From assembly GCA_964564105.1 (NCBI GenBank), contig CAZLZS010000008.1:1-34583 (forward strand): a stretch of DNA of 34,583 bases, written 5' to 3'. Every line of letters begins with the position of its first letter. Within the stretch, counting starts at the first letter, position 1. This document shows positions 28,126 to 34,583 of this stretch, in pieces. A program made the translations under genes and the position numbers. The notes beneath the pieces were generated by a model. The model was given only the letters and a program-made list of their open reading frames with translations. It was not told where the DNA came from and searched no databases. The stretch comes from JACOZG01 sp964564105. Lineage in GTDB: Bacteria; Patescibacteriota; Minisyncoccia; Phycocordibacterales; JACOZG01.

Positions 28126-29361
28126 ATGCGTCAGTTATCAATCATTATTCCGGTCTATAACGAAGTAACCACTATTGAAAAATTACTGAATCAGGTTTTG
28201 TCAGTAGATTTACCACTTGGAATAGACAAAGAGATTATTATAGTTGATGATGGTTCCACAGATGGAACAAGGCAAGTGCTCAGTAAATTTAGTAATACTT
28301 GCCGATTGATCTTCCGAAAAGAGAATAGCGGCAAGGGGATGGCTTTGAAAGACGGTTTTAAGGCGGCTAGCGGCGATTACCTCCTTATCCAAGACGCTGA
28401 TTTAGAATATGACCCTAATGATTATCAAGTCCTTTTAAGACCAATCTTGGCTGGAGAAGCGGAAACCGTTTTTGGTTCACGGACACTTTTGCGTAATAAC
28501 GTACCGGTCGGGCAAGTTTACTTTTATGGCGGGTTACTTTTAACTAGATTCTTCAATTTTCTTTTTGGTAGCCGTTTAACTGATCTGGCAACTTGTTATA
28601 AACTTTTTCCATCTCATTTTGTCACCGAATTGGAGTTTTTGCCGGCCAATGATTTTGTTTTTGATGTGGTCCAGCTTTCTCATCTTCTAGTTAGGCACTC
28701 TAAGGTGTTGGAAGTGCCGATTACTTACCGCGCCCGCGATTTAAGTCAGGGGAAAAAATTAAATTGGCGTCATGGCTGGAGATGTTTTTGGGCCATGATC
28801 CATTTGCGTTTAAGTCTTGAGGATTTGGTGCGAAGGTGGCGTTATCGTCAAGTGGTTAATTTCGTCAAAAAAGATGCTCTGATTCTGGATATCGGTTGCG
28901 GCCCCCACCTTTCTTTTCTGAAACTTATTAGACATAAGATTCAAAAAGGTTGGGGGGTGGATAAAAAAATTATTCCTCGACAAGTCGGTAATCTAGAGAT
29001 TTTTAATGTTGACTTAGACCACAGACCAATTTTACCCCTTCCTGATTCATCAGTTGAACAAGTTTTTTTGTTAGCTGTTTTAGAACATTTTTATAATCCC
29101 CTCGAGGTTTTGAGGGAAATTAAAAGAGTTCTTGTCCGGAAAGGGGAATTGGTTTTAACCACTCCGACCACCGTCTCCAGATCAATGCTAGAATTCCTTG
29201 CTTTTCGAGTTAAATTGATTCAACCCGAAGAAATACTGGACCACAAACACTATTTTTCTAAATTAGAATTGACAGATCAGCTGAAAAAATTAGGATTTCA
29301 AGATATAAAACATCAATATTTTGAGTTTGGCTTTAATCATTTTGTGGTTTGTAAAAAATGA
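28126..29361 (+). CDS. GT2 glycosyltransferase-SAM methyltransferase fusion
   Basis: A 411-aa protein (an ATG at 28114 would add four residues). Residues 1-220 are a family 2 glycosyltransferase of the dolichyl-phosphate-mannose synthase kind: LSIIIPVYNEVTTIEKLL, EIIIVDDGSTDGT, SGKGMALKDGFKAASGDYLLIQDADLEYDP (DxD) and LTDLATCYKLF. Residues about 240-411 are a class I methyltransferase with ALILDIGCGPHLSFL (SAM motif I), LPLPDSSVEQVFLLAVLEHF and EIKRVLVRKGELVLTTPT. It probably transfers a sugar to a lipid carrier and methylates a product; the pairing is inferred. The stop overlaps the next gene by four bases. Base composition is much more AT-rich than that of the pil genes around it. Confidence 0.85.
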   Translation: MRQLSIIIPVYNEVTTIEKLLNQVLSVDLPLGIDKEIIIVDDGSTDGTRQVLSKFSNTCRLIFRKENSGKGMALKDGFKAASGDYLLIQDADLEYDPNDYQVLLRPILAGEAETVFGSRTLLRNNVPVGQVYFYGGLLLTRFFNFLFGSRLTDLATCYKLFPSHFVTELEFLPANDFVFDVVQLSHLLVRHSKVLEVPITYRARDLSQGKKLNWRHGWRCFWAMIHLRLSLEDLVRRWRYRQVVNFVKKDALILDIGCGPHLSFLKLIRHKIQKGWGVDKKIIPRQVGNLEIFNVDLDHRPILPLPDSSVEQVFLLAVLEHFYNPLEVLREIKRVLVRKGELVLTTPTTVSRSMLEFLAFRVKLIQPEEILDHKHYFSKLELTDQLKKLGFQDIKHQYFEFGFNHFVVCKK

Positions 29362-31067
29362 AGAATCTATTTCACCGATCTATAACATTTATTTATTCGA
29401 GAGACTATCTAAAAGTCCTCTTGGTCTTCTCTTTATTTTTTATCATTTTTATCTTGGTTTATTTATCTTTACCGACATTATCAACTGGTGATGATCATTT
29501 TTTCCATTTTCGTTTTGCGGAGCATTTGAAACAAGCTGGTTTCTTCGAGTCCTTTCGCGATTTTAAATCATTATATTTTTCCAAAATGGCCCAAACTGGC
29601 ACTTACTTCGTCTATTACAATTTCCTTTTCTATTTGGTTTTAATTCCTTTTACTTATATTCAGCCACTTTTTATCTCTATTAAACTTTATGCCGTTATTA
29701 TCGCGGCTCTATCGTTCACTATTGTTTATTGGTGTTGCCTTCGTTTGAATATAAAGCACTCGCTCATTTGGGTTGGCGTAATTTTTGCTCTGACTAACCA
29801 TACTGCAGTCTGGCGATTGTTTTTGTCACGGCCCTATGCTCTTGCACCGGCAGTGCTTTTATTGTTGTTAGTATTTCTAAACCGTAAAAATTATTGGGGA
29901 GTCTTTGCTGTGAACTTTCTATACTTATTTTGGCATAGTGCCACCTTTTTCTTCCCCTTAGGCGTAAGTCTTGTTTATTTCATTGCTCAAAGATTCTATC
30001 GCGAGAAATTGGATCGAAAAAACCTGATAATCGTCATTGGTGGTTTCTCTTCTGCTTTCATACTAATGGCCCTAGTCTCTACTGGCTTTCTAGAATACAT
30101 AAAAGAAATTATTTTTGGAGTTTTTCGAGAGACAGTCGTTAGTAAAAAGGTAATTCTAGCCGAAGGAGCAGAATTGTACCCCAAAGACTTTTTTGATTTT
30201 CTCCGCAACAACTCGCTCATAATCTCTGGCCTTCTACTCGCCGGCGGGGCGGAGATTTATCAATATTTATCGGCTCGGTTTAGAAATCATGGACGTGAAA
30301 ATTTTTTTTCTACTAGCGTGTCTGGCCGATCACTTCAATTAACTCTCTTTTTTTTGACTATTGGTACTTGGCTCGGGACGACGGCCGTCAGTGGTCGTTT
30401 CGGTGATTTCTTCATGTTCTTTGCCGCCTTGTACCTAATTGTCGCCTTGGAGTCATTACGACGTTTCATTTCTATCTCCGATTTATTTGTCAGAAGGGGA
30501 ATACTCATTGGCCTATCAGTAATGCTTATTTATCTATTTGCCGGCAATATCCTTTTCCTCCAACAAATCTTGGCTCACGGAACTAGTGTAGATGAAATGA
30601 CTGGCGTCGGAGAATGGTTGAAAAATAATACCCAACCTGGTGAGTTAGTTTTTAACGCGAACTGGAGTTGGTTTCCACAGCTTTTCTTCCATTCTCCTCG
30701 AAATTACTATGTGGCCGGTCTTGAGCCGAGATTTTTCTATGTCTATGACAAACGTTTATATTGGTTGTGGTGGAATCTGGCTGTTAATGGCTATGTCTGT
30801 GAGGCGGCAAAATGCGATGAGAAAACCAATGAACAGCGCCTCGCTTTTAAACGCGAATTAAGTAAAGAGGAATGGGTTAAAACTGAAGCTGGTTTGGCGG
30901 TAGAGATCTTGTCTAACGATTTGCAATCTAGGTATATAGTTAGCTCTCGAGCTTATCCCCTTCTTAATACCATACTGAATGATTCGTCGCGTTTCAAACG
31001 AATGTATTATGATCAGAGTTACGTGATTTATGAAGTGCTTGCTACTTTAGATGAAAAAGATTCTTGA
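29358..31067 (+). CDS. GT-C-like polytopic glycosyltransferase
   Basis: A 569-aa membrane protein with about ten to twelve hydrophobic helices (first at 20-40) and a soluble C-terminal domain (about 410-569). Directly after the first helix comes STGDDHFFHFRFAEHLKQAGFF. This acidic/His loop is like the catalytic first loop of GT-C enzymes (ArnT, PMT, STT3/PglB). It probably moves a sugar or oligosaccharide from a lipid carrier to protein or glycan on the outside. Translation is coupled to the GT2-methyltransferase gene by ATGA. Lying between the major pilin and pilD, it may act on pilins. An oligosaccharyltransferase WWDYG motif is not evident, so a mannosyltransferase-type enzyme is equally possible. 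Its 3' end overlaps the RAYT gene by 40 bp. Confidence 0.7.
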   Translation: MKNLFHRSITFIYSRDYLKVLLVFSLFFIIFILVYLSLPTLSTGDDHFFHFRFAEHLKQAGFFESFRDFKSLYFSKMAQTGTYFVYYNFLFYLVLIPFTYIQPLFISIKLYAVIIAALSFTIVYWCCLRLNIKHSLIWVGVIFALTNHTAVWRLFLSRPYALAPAVLLLLLVFLNRKNYWGVFAVNFLYLFWHSATFFFPLGVSLVYFIAQRFYREKLDRKNLIIVIGGFSSAFILMALVSTGFLEYIKEIIFGVFRETVVSKKVILAEGAELYPKDFFDFLRNNSLIISGLLLAGGAEIYQYLSARFRNHGRENFFSTSVSGRSLQLTLFFLTIGTWLGTTAVSGRFGDFFMFFAALYLIVALESLRRFISISDLFVRRGILIGLSVMLIYLFAGNILFLQQILAHGTSVDEMTGVGEWLKNNTQPGELVFNANWSWFPQLFFHSPRNYYVAGLEPRFFYVYDKRLYWLWWNLAVNGYVCEAAKCDEKTNEQRLAFKRELSKEEWVKTEAGLAVEILSNDLQSRYIVSSRAYPLLNTILNDSSRFKRMYYDQSYVIYEVLATLDEKDS

Positions 31068-31807
31068 CATTGGGTGAAGTCTGAAGAAAGTGGGTGAAGA
31101 AAGTGGGTGAAGTCGGACTTCACCCACCTCATAAAATCATTACCAGAATCTCCTTCTCCTTCTCGTTTTAGCCAATGAAAGACTTCTCTCCGATATTCTT
31201 CCGGCTTGCCCAAAATCTTGGTTAAAAAAGTTCGATCGCTGACATCGGGGAAATTTTTTTGCCCGAGGTAATCCAGATGGCTCGACCATTCGAAAGAATC
31301 AAGCAATCTTTGAGCGGATCTCAATTCATCTTTGCTTAATCCATCACTGAACCAATCCTTTTTTATGGCCTCCAGCGGGTTAAGGTGGATATAAAAGGGC
31401 AGATAGCGTAATTGCTGTTCTGTCTGCACCTGGACCGCCTTGTATTTGCCCTGGAACAATGGTCCCACTCGGCGGTATTTGAGATTGAAGTAATTCGTAT
31501 AGCCAGTGCCTAGTTTTCTGATGAACTCTGTTAAGCCGCGGTCGGTGATAGGCCTAACCAGTAGATGGTAGTGATTGTTCATCAGCGTAAAACATAATAT
31601 TTCCACTAGCTTTTTACCCTTATTTGGGCGAAGTCCGACTTCAAACATTCGGTACATGTTATGCACCGTGGGTGCTTCGTCATTGAAAACAGATAAACTA
31701 AATATAAATCTCAGTCGATCTTTATCATTAAGAACGATTTTTCTTTTTTCGACGCCGCGATTATAAACATGATAAATTTCTCCGGCGACAATTGGCACTC
31801 TTCGCAT
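31028..31807 (-). CDS. REP-associated tyrosine transposase (RAYT, Y1 family)
   Basis: The start is set at ATG 31807 (259 aa, MRRVPIVAGEIYHVYNRG). The frame is open to a GTG at 31858, but that lies in a REP palindrome. The single-strand HUH nuclease/transposase of the IS200-like RAYT group shows the opening GEIYHVYNRGVEKR, the HUH-type pair H79-x-H81 (MNNHYHLLVRP), candidate nucleophiles Y103/Y106 in GTGYTNYFN, RVGPLFQGKYKAV, and YLPFYIHLNPLEA. Palindromes with core GAAGTC-N-GACTTC flank it on both sides and one copy lies inside. The last 27 or so residues (WVKSDFTHFLHPLSSDFTQC) are encoded by the tandem REP sequence itself. No terminal inverted repeats or partner gene are present, as expected for RAYT genes. 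Confidence 0.88.
   Translation of the reverse strand: MRRVPIVAGEIYHVYNRGVEKRKIVLNDKDRLRFIFSLSVFNDEAPTVHNMYRMFEVGLRPNKGKKLVEILCFTLMNNHYHLLVRPITDRGLTEFIRKLGTGYTNYFNLKYRRVGPLFQGKYKAVQVQTEQQLRYLPFYIHLNPLEAIKKDWFSDGLSKDELRSAQRLLDSFEWSSHLDYLGQKNFPDVSDRTFLTKILGKPEEYRREVFHWLKREGEGDSGNDFMRWVKSDFTHFLHPLSSDFTQCQESFSSKVASTS
31070..31127. repeat. REP cluster with perfect 12-1-12 palindrome (left of RAYT)
   Basis: Three partial units GTGGGTGAAG start near 31069, 31090 and 31103. The last continues into a perfect palindrome (31103-31127): GTGGGTGAAGTC, one base, then its reverse complement. This is the strongest hairpin of the area and the probable recognition structure of the adjacent transposase. Confidence 0.85.
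31630..31642. repeat. REP core inside RAYT coding sequence
   Basis: GAAGTC-C-GACTTC, the same 6-1-6 core as in the flanking elements, here translated as part of FEVGLRP. It may be a recoded insertion or a conserved internal site. Confidence 0.6.
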
Positions 31808-31835
31808 CAAGTGATTATAACAATGGTCCGAACTT

Positions 31836-31858
31836 GTGCGAAGTCGGACTTCACCCAC
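31836..31858. repeat. REP palindrome (right of RAYT)
   Basis: Core GAAGTC-G-GACTTC (31840-31852) with outer arms GTGC on one side and ACCCAC on the other. It is an imperfect copy of 31103-31127. It lies just upstream of the RAYT start on the minus strand. Confidence 0.8.
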
Positions 31859-31904
31859 TTATTCAGTTTTGAGGAGATTGGTTCGGAAATGCCCGGCAAG
31901 TTAT

Positions 31905-31913
31905 TGATATAAT
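31905..31913 (+). promoter_or_regulatory. Promoter of pilD unit
   Basis: Extended -10 TGATATAAT (31905-31913) ends seven bases before the ATG at 31921. Transcription would start at or one base before the start codon, so the mRNA is probably leaderless. No good -35 is seen. Confidence 0.5.
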
Positions 31914-31920
31914 ACCCTTA

Positions 31921-32679
31921 ATGCTTTGGTTTATACCGTTGACGGTTTTCGTGTTAGGTCTCATCGTCGGCAGTTTTTTGAATGTCGTGATTTACCGTTA
32001 TCAAACCGGGTACACCGTGCTTGGCCGATCCGAGTGCCTGGTCTGCGGCGAGAAGTTGCGCTGGTTCGAATTGATTCCAGTCGCGAGTTTCCTTTTTCAG
32101 CTCGGCCGCTGCCGCGCCTGCAGCGGCCTCATCTCCTGGCAGTACCCGCTGGTTGAATTGCTCACCGGTTTCATTTTCCTCAGCAGTTTCTGGCGCGGCG
32201 GTAGCCTCGCCTGGCCGCTTTTCGTTGACTGGGTTATTTTCAGTCTGCTTATCGTTATCACGGTCTACGACTGGCGACACAAGATTATTCCCGACCTCTT
32301 TGTCTATACTTTTATTGTTGTCGCTCTGCTCCAGTCAGTGTGGCTCGACGCGGCCGGTCCGGGCGCGTTCGTGGGTCTCGCGCTCGGCGCTTTCTTTTGG
32401 CTTTTGTGGTTTGCCTCGCGCGGCCGCTGGCTCGGCCTGGGCGACGCCAAACTCGCGCTTGGCCTGGGTCTCTGGCTCGGTTTCCCGGTGGCGCTCTCGG
32501 CCGTAACGCTCGCGTTTTGGTCGGGCGCGCTGGTTGGCCTCGCGCTCTTGCTGGTTCGGGGTTACAATATAAAGAGCGAGGTGCCGTTTGCGCCGTTTCT
32601 TTCCCTCGGCGCCCTGCTCGTTTATCTTTTCCAGTTCGATGTTTTCAATCTTTTATCCAATTTGTCATTTGTCACCTAG
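31921..32679 (+). CDS. pilD: Prepilin peptidase / N-methyltransferase PilD
   Basis: A 252-aa polytopic membrane aspartyl protease that cuts the leaders of the pilins here and methylates the new N-termini. It begins VLGLIVGSFLNVVIYR. A cytoplasmic zinc-type loop has C39xxC42 and C64xxC67 (ECLVCG; RCRACSG), then ISWQYPLVELLTG. The first catalytic Asp lies in ITVYDWRHKIIPD and the second in the GxGD motif (LGLGDAKLALGLG). Seven or eight hydrophobic helices fit the family. It starts a second pilus unit with the four minor pilin genes downstream; the next gene overlaps its 3' end by 41 bp. Confidence 0.93.
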   Translation: MLWFIPLTVFVLGLIVGSFLNVVIYRYQTGYTVLGRSECLVCGEKLRWFELIPVASFLFQLGRCRACSGLISWQYPLVELLTGFIFLSSFWRGGSLAWPLFVDWVIFSLLIVITVYDWRHKIIPDLFVYTFIVVALLQSVWLDAAGPGAFVGLALGAFFWLLWFASRGRWLGLGDAKLALGLGLWLGFPVALSAVTLAFWSGALVGLALLLVRGYNIKSEVPFAPFLSLGALLVYLFQFDVFNLLSNLSFVT

Positions 32680-33283
32680 ACGCCAATCAGGACTGACGCT
32701 GATTGAAATGGTAGTGGTGCTGGCGATTTTCATTATCATGCTTGGCGTGGTGTTGGCTAACTTTCCGGCGTTCCGCGATAAAACGGGATTGCAGCTGATC
32801 GCTCAGGAGATCGCCACGACCATCCGCCAGGCCCAGGTCTACGGCATCGGCACGCGCTCGACCGGAGTCAGTTCTTTCCCGGCTTACGGACTTTATTTTG
32901 ATGTTGTGATGGCGACGGATAAAAAATCTTTCATTTTGTTTGCGGATCGTGACGATAATGACATTTATACCGAAGGCAGTATGAGTTGCCCGTCTGATAG
33001 TGAGTGTGTGGAGAAGTTTAGTATCCGCGGCGCCGCCGAGATTGCGGATATTCAAATATGTAATAATAGCGGTTGTACGGAGGCGGCGACGGTGGCGCCG
33101 GTTTTCTCCCTCTTATTTATTCGGTTCTATCCCGAAGTCCGATTTCTTGAAGCCGTTAACGGTACTGAGCTTGTCGGTTACAGTTATGCCCGAATCGTTG
33201 TTCGATCAACCCGCGATTCGAGTCAGCAAAAATGGGTCGAAGTTTGGAACACCGGTCAGATCTCGGTTAAAAACCCAACATGA
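32639..33283 (+). CDS. Minor pseudopilin, GspH/FimT-like
   Basis: The start is taken as ATG 32639 (214 aa), inside the end of pilD. An upstream in-frame start would only add a shadow of pilD. The leader is about 17 residues (MFSIFYPICHLSPRRQSG). The mature protein begins LTLIEMVVVLAIFIIMLGVVL with Glu5. The body has QLIAQEIATTIRQAQVYGIGTRS, typical of GspH/FimT minor pseudopilins, and a Cys-bearing region (SMSCPSDSECVEKF, ICNNSGC). It likely forms part of the pilus initiation tip complex. The next gene overlaps the stop by four bases. Confidence 0.82.
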   Translation: MFSIFYPICHLSPRRQSGLTLIEMVVVLAIFIIMLGVVLANFPAFRDKTGLQLIAQEIATTIRQAQVYGIGTRSTGVSSFPAYGLYFDVVMATDKKSFILFADRDDNDIYTEGSMSCPSDSECVEKFSIRGAAEIADIQICNNSGCTEAATVAPVFSLLFIRFYPEVRFLEAVNGTELVGYSYARIVVRSTRDSSQQKWVEVWNTGQISVKNPT

Positions 33284-33876
33284 AGCGAGGTTTTACTTTA
33301 ATTGAAATCATGGTCGCGGTGTCTATTTTCGCCATCGTGGCGGTGATCACCACCGGCGCCCTGGTGACGGCGAGCGAAGTCAATCGTAAGGCCCAGGCGA
33401 TCAAGATCGCGATGGACAATGTCAGTTTCGCCATGGACAGCATGGTGTTTAACTTGCGCGAGGGTGCGAGTTTTGGTTGTTTAGATGAGCCGATCCCTGA
33501 TAATCCGTGGGGTGATTTTCAAAGCGCCGAGAGTAAATTAAATGAGGATTGCACCGGATATCCGGGAATTATTTTTGCTGTTCGGCGCTCGGCCAGCCCG
33601 GCTAACTACATTATCTATCGCTTTGACGAAAATAGCGACGGGCTCGGCAGTATTCAGGTTGCTTCAGATAATCCCGCGGTTTGTTCACCGGGTGCTTGCC
33701 CCTTTACCGCTCTAACCTCTTCCGAGGTGGATATTACAGACCTTCGTTTCTCTGTTCCTGATACGCAGACGTCAGAAGGGGTAAAACCAAGAGTCACGAT
33801 CGTTGCTAGGGGAGAAGTCCCGGGTAAAAATCCAACCGAGTTTAATCTCCAAACCACAGTCAAGGCCAATTTTTAA
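33280..33876 (+). CDS. Minor pseudopilin, PilW/GspJ-like
   Basis: A 198-aa prepilin with a very short leader (MKRG) and mature start FTLIEIMVAVSIFAIVAVITTGAL with Glu5. The body has NVSFAMDSMVFNLREG, a motif common in CPR minor pilins of the PilW/GspJ type. Two Cys pairs are possible (FGCLDE/NEDCTG; AVCSPGACPF). Coupled by ATGA overlap to the previous gene and 1 bp from the next. Assignment to PilW rests mainly on order. Confidence 0.8.
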   Translation: MKRGFTLIEIMVAVSIFAIVAVITTGALVTASEVNRKAQAIKIAMDNVSFAMDSMVFNLREGASFGCLDEPIPDNPWGDFQSAESKLNEDCTGYPGIIFAVRRSASPANYIIYRFDENSDGLGSIQVASDNPAVCSPGACPFTALTSSEVDITDLRFSVPDTQTSEGVKPRVTIVARGEVPGKNPTEFNLQTTVKANF

Positions 33877-33877
33877 C

Positions 33878-34474
33878 ATGAAGCTAAAACTTAAAAGCCA
33901 TAAGCTAAAAGCTGCTCCAGGGTTTACCCTGATCGAGTCTCTGGTGGCGATTACTGTTCTGCTCATTGGCGTTTTGGGCCCGATGACCGCGGCCACCCGC
34001 GGCATCACCGACGGGCTCTACGCCGGAAATCAGCTCGTCGGCACTTATCTGGCCCAGGAAGGATTGGAACTGCTAAGCGCCCGGATTGATCAGAATAACA
34101 AGGGAGACTCTCTAGATCATGACGGCGATGGCGATCAGGACATCGATGATTTATTATCTAGCCTTGGCGCGTGCAAGTATCCTTCTTTTTGCGCCGTGGT
34201 TTTTGCTTCAGCCACTAATCTGGCTGATGTTACTTTCGAGGCTTGCGCCGATGCCAGTAATTGTGAGATTGCTTATCATGAGACTGATGGTTTTTATAAG
34301 CCGTATGACGGTGGCGGCGGTTTTATCGGCCCGGTGTTCACGCGGACCCTGACGGTGCAGACGTTGACGGCTGACGAGGTATTATTAAAGTCGGAAGTGA
34401 GATGGCGAAATAGGGCAACCGACCCGGCCGATAAAATTGTCAATTTATTTCGCTATGCCTTTCATGACAAATAA
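33878..34474 (+). CDS. Minor pseudopilin, PilV/GspI-like
   Basis: The start is ATG 33878 (198 aa), directly after the preceding stop; the frame is open upstream but overlaps that gene. The leader is MKLKLKSHKLKAAPG, then mature FTLIESLVAITVLLIGVLGPMTAA with Glu5. The segment YAGNQLVGTYLAQEGLELLSARIDQN is typical for PilV/GspI-type proteins. A DHDGDGDQDIDD stretch looks like a calcium-binding loop. The leader codons (33878-33918) are again AAGCTAAAA/CTTAAAAG repeats like those in the major pilin and the AT-rich palindromes. Confidence 0.82.
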   Translation: MKLKLKSHKLKAAPGFTLIESLVAITVLLIGVLGPMTAATRGITDGLYAGNQLVGTYLAQEGLELLSARIDQNNKGDSLDHDGDGDQDIDDLLSSLGACKYPSFCAVVFASATNLADVTFEACADASNCEIAYHETDGFYKPYDGGGGFIGPVFTRTLTVQTLTADEVLLKSEVRWRNRATDPADKIVNLFRYAFHDK

Positions 34475-34583
34475 CTTTAATAAAAATCACGGGGTGGCAA
34501 TTCTTTATGCCGTGCTTTTGGTCAGCATTGTCTTGACCATTAGTTTGAGTTTGCTGAACATCACTTACAAGCAGATTGTTTTA
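34455..34583 (+). CDS. PilX-like minor pilin component (partial, runs off the window)
   Basis: The first 43 codons of an ORF that overlaps the previous stop by 20 bp (ATG 34455; ATG 34464 is an alternative). The sequence has a short polar N-terminus (NNFNKNHG), then a hydrophobic helix AILYAVLLVSIVLTISLSLL, followed by NITYKQ. The H-G before the helix and the position after PilV-like fit a PilX/GspK-type protein, whose leaders often read 'G.A.L..VL'. The remainder lies outside the window. Confidence 0.65.
   Translation, partial: MPFMTNNFNKNHGVAILYAVLLVSIVLTISLSLLNITYKQIVL

Noticed and set aside
31070..31127. Tandem GTGGGTGAAG units as a CRISPR array
   Set aside because: Units are short, irregularly spaced without unique spacers of constant size, and belong to a REP palindrome next to a RAYT gene. 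No cas gene is present.

Overview
The window looks like a chromosomal segment of a Candidate Phyla Radiation (Patescibacteria, Parcubacteria-like) bacterium. This is inferred, not proven. It rests on a pilM-N-O-P-B-T-C-pilin-pilD order typical of those genomes, on pilin leaders of the KLKA...GFTLIE type, on secreted proteins with 'SPNGGE.W..G' Ig-like repeats and Leu/Gln-rich amphipathic helices, on very short 5' leaders, and on sparse metabolism. TGA is used as an ordinary stop by many genes, so the code is standard.

Layout. (1) 1-2345: a three-gene cassette (XRE regulator, anchored protein, polytopic membrane protein) bracketed by inverted GC-rich repeats with about 85 bp of identity. (2) 2400-6640: an accessory metal-resistance locus. 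An ArsR-family regulator overlaps a mercuric reductase (merA). A matching operator sits on the promoter of the next gene, an ASCH domain fused to shikimate dehydrogenase. Three overlapping small ORFs and a frameshifted MerC-like remnant follow. (3) 6640-9020: a repeat-rich spacer, purB with a structured leader, and a PRPP-dependent phosphoribosyltransferase. (4) 9100-17760: surface proteins (PG-binding/PKD/Ig-like, Ig-like, kelch and beta-helix) with recG among them. The first is cut by an in-frame TGA. (5) 17776-20225: an orphan gene, a Met-rich SHOCT membrane protein, tRNA-Ser(GCU) and comF. (6) 20249-34583 (open at the right end): a large type IV pilus/DNA-uptake cluster, pilM-N-O-P-like-B-response regulator-T-C-major pilin, then an AT-rich glycosylation insert (GT2-methyltransferase fusion and a GT-C-like membrane protein), a RAYT transposase with its REP palindromes, pilD and four minor pilin genes.

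How the genes work together. PilB and PilT power extension and retraction through PilC and PilM/N/O. PilD processes the major and minor pilins. The two glycosyl genes plausibly decorate pilin or surface glycans. ComF and RecG fit natural transformation and recombination. The most unusual items are the ASCH-AroE fusion under an apparent ArsR operator, the inverted-repeat cassette, the RAYT gene whose tail is encoded by its own REP repeats, and AT-rich palindromes related in sequence to the pilin leader codons. All coordinates and alignments were made by eye.
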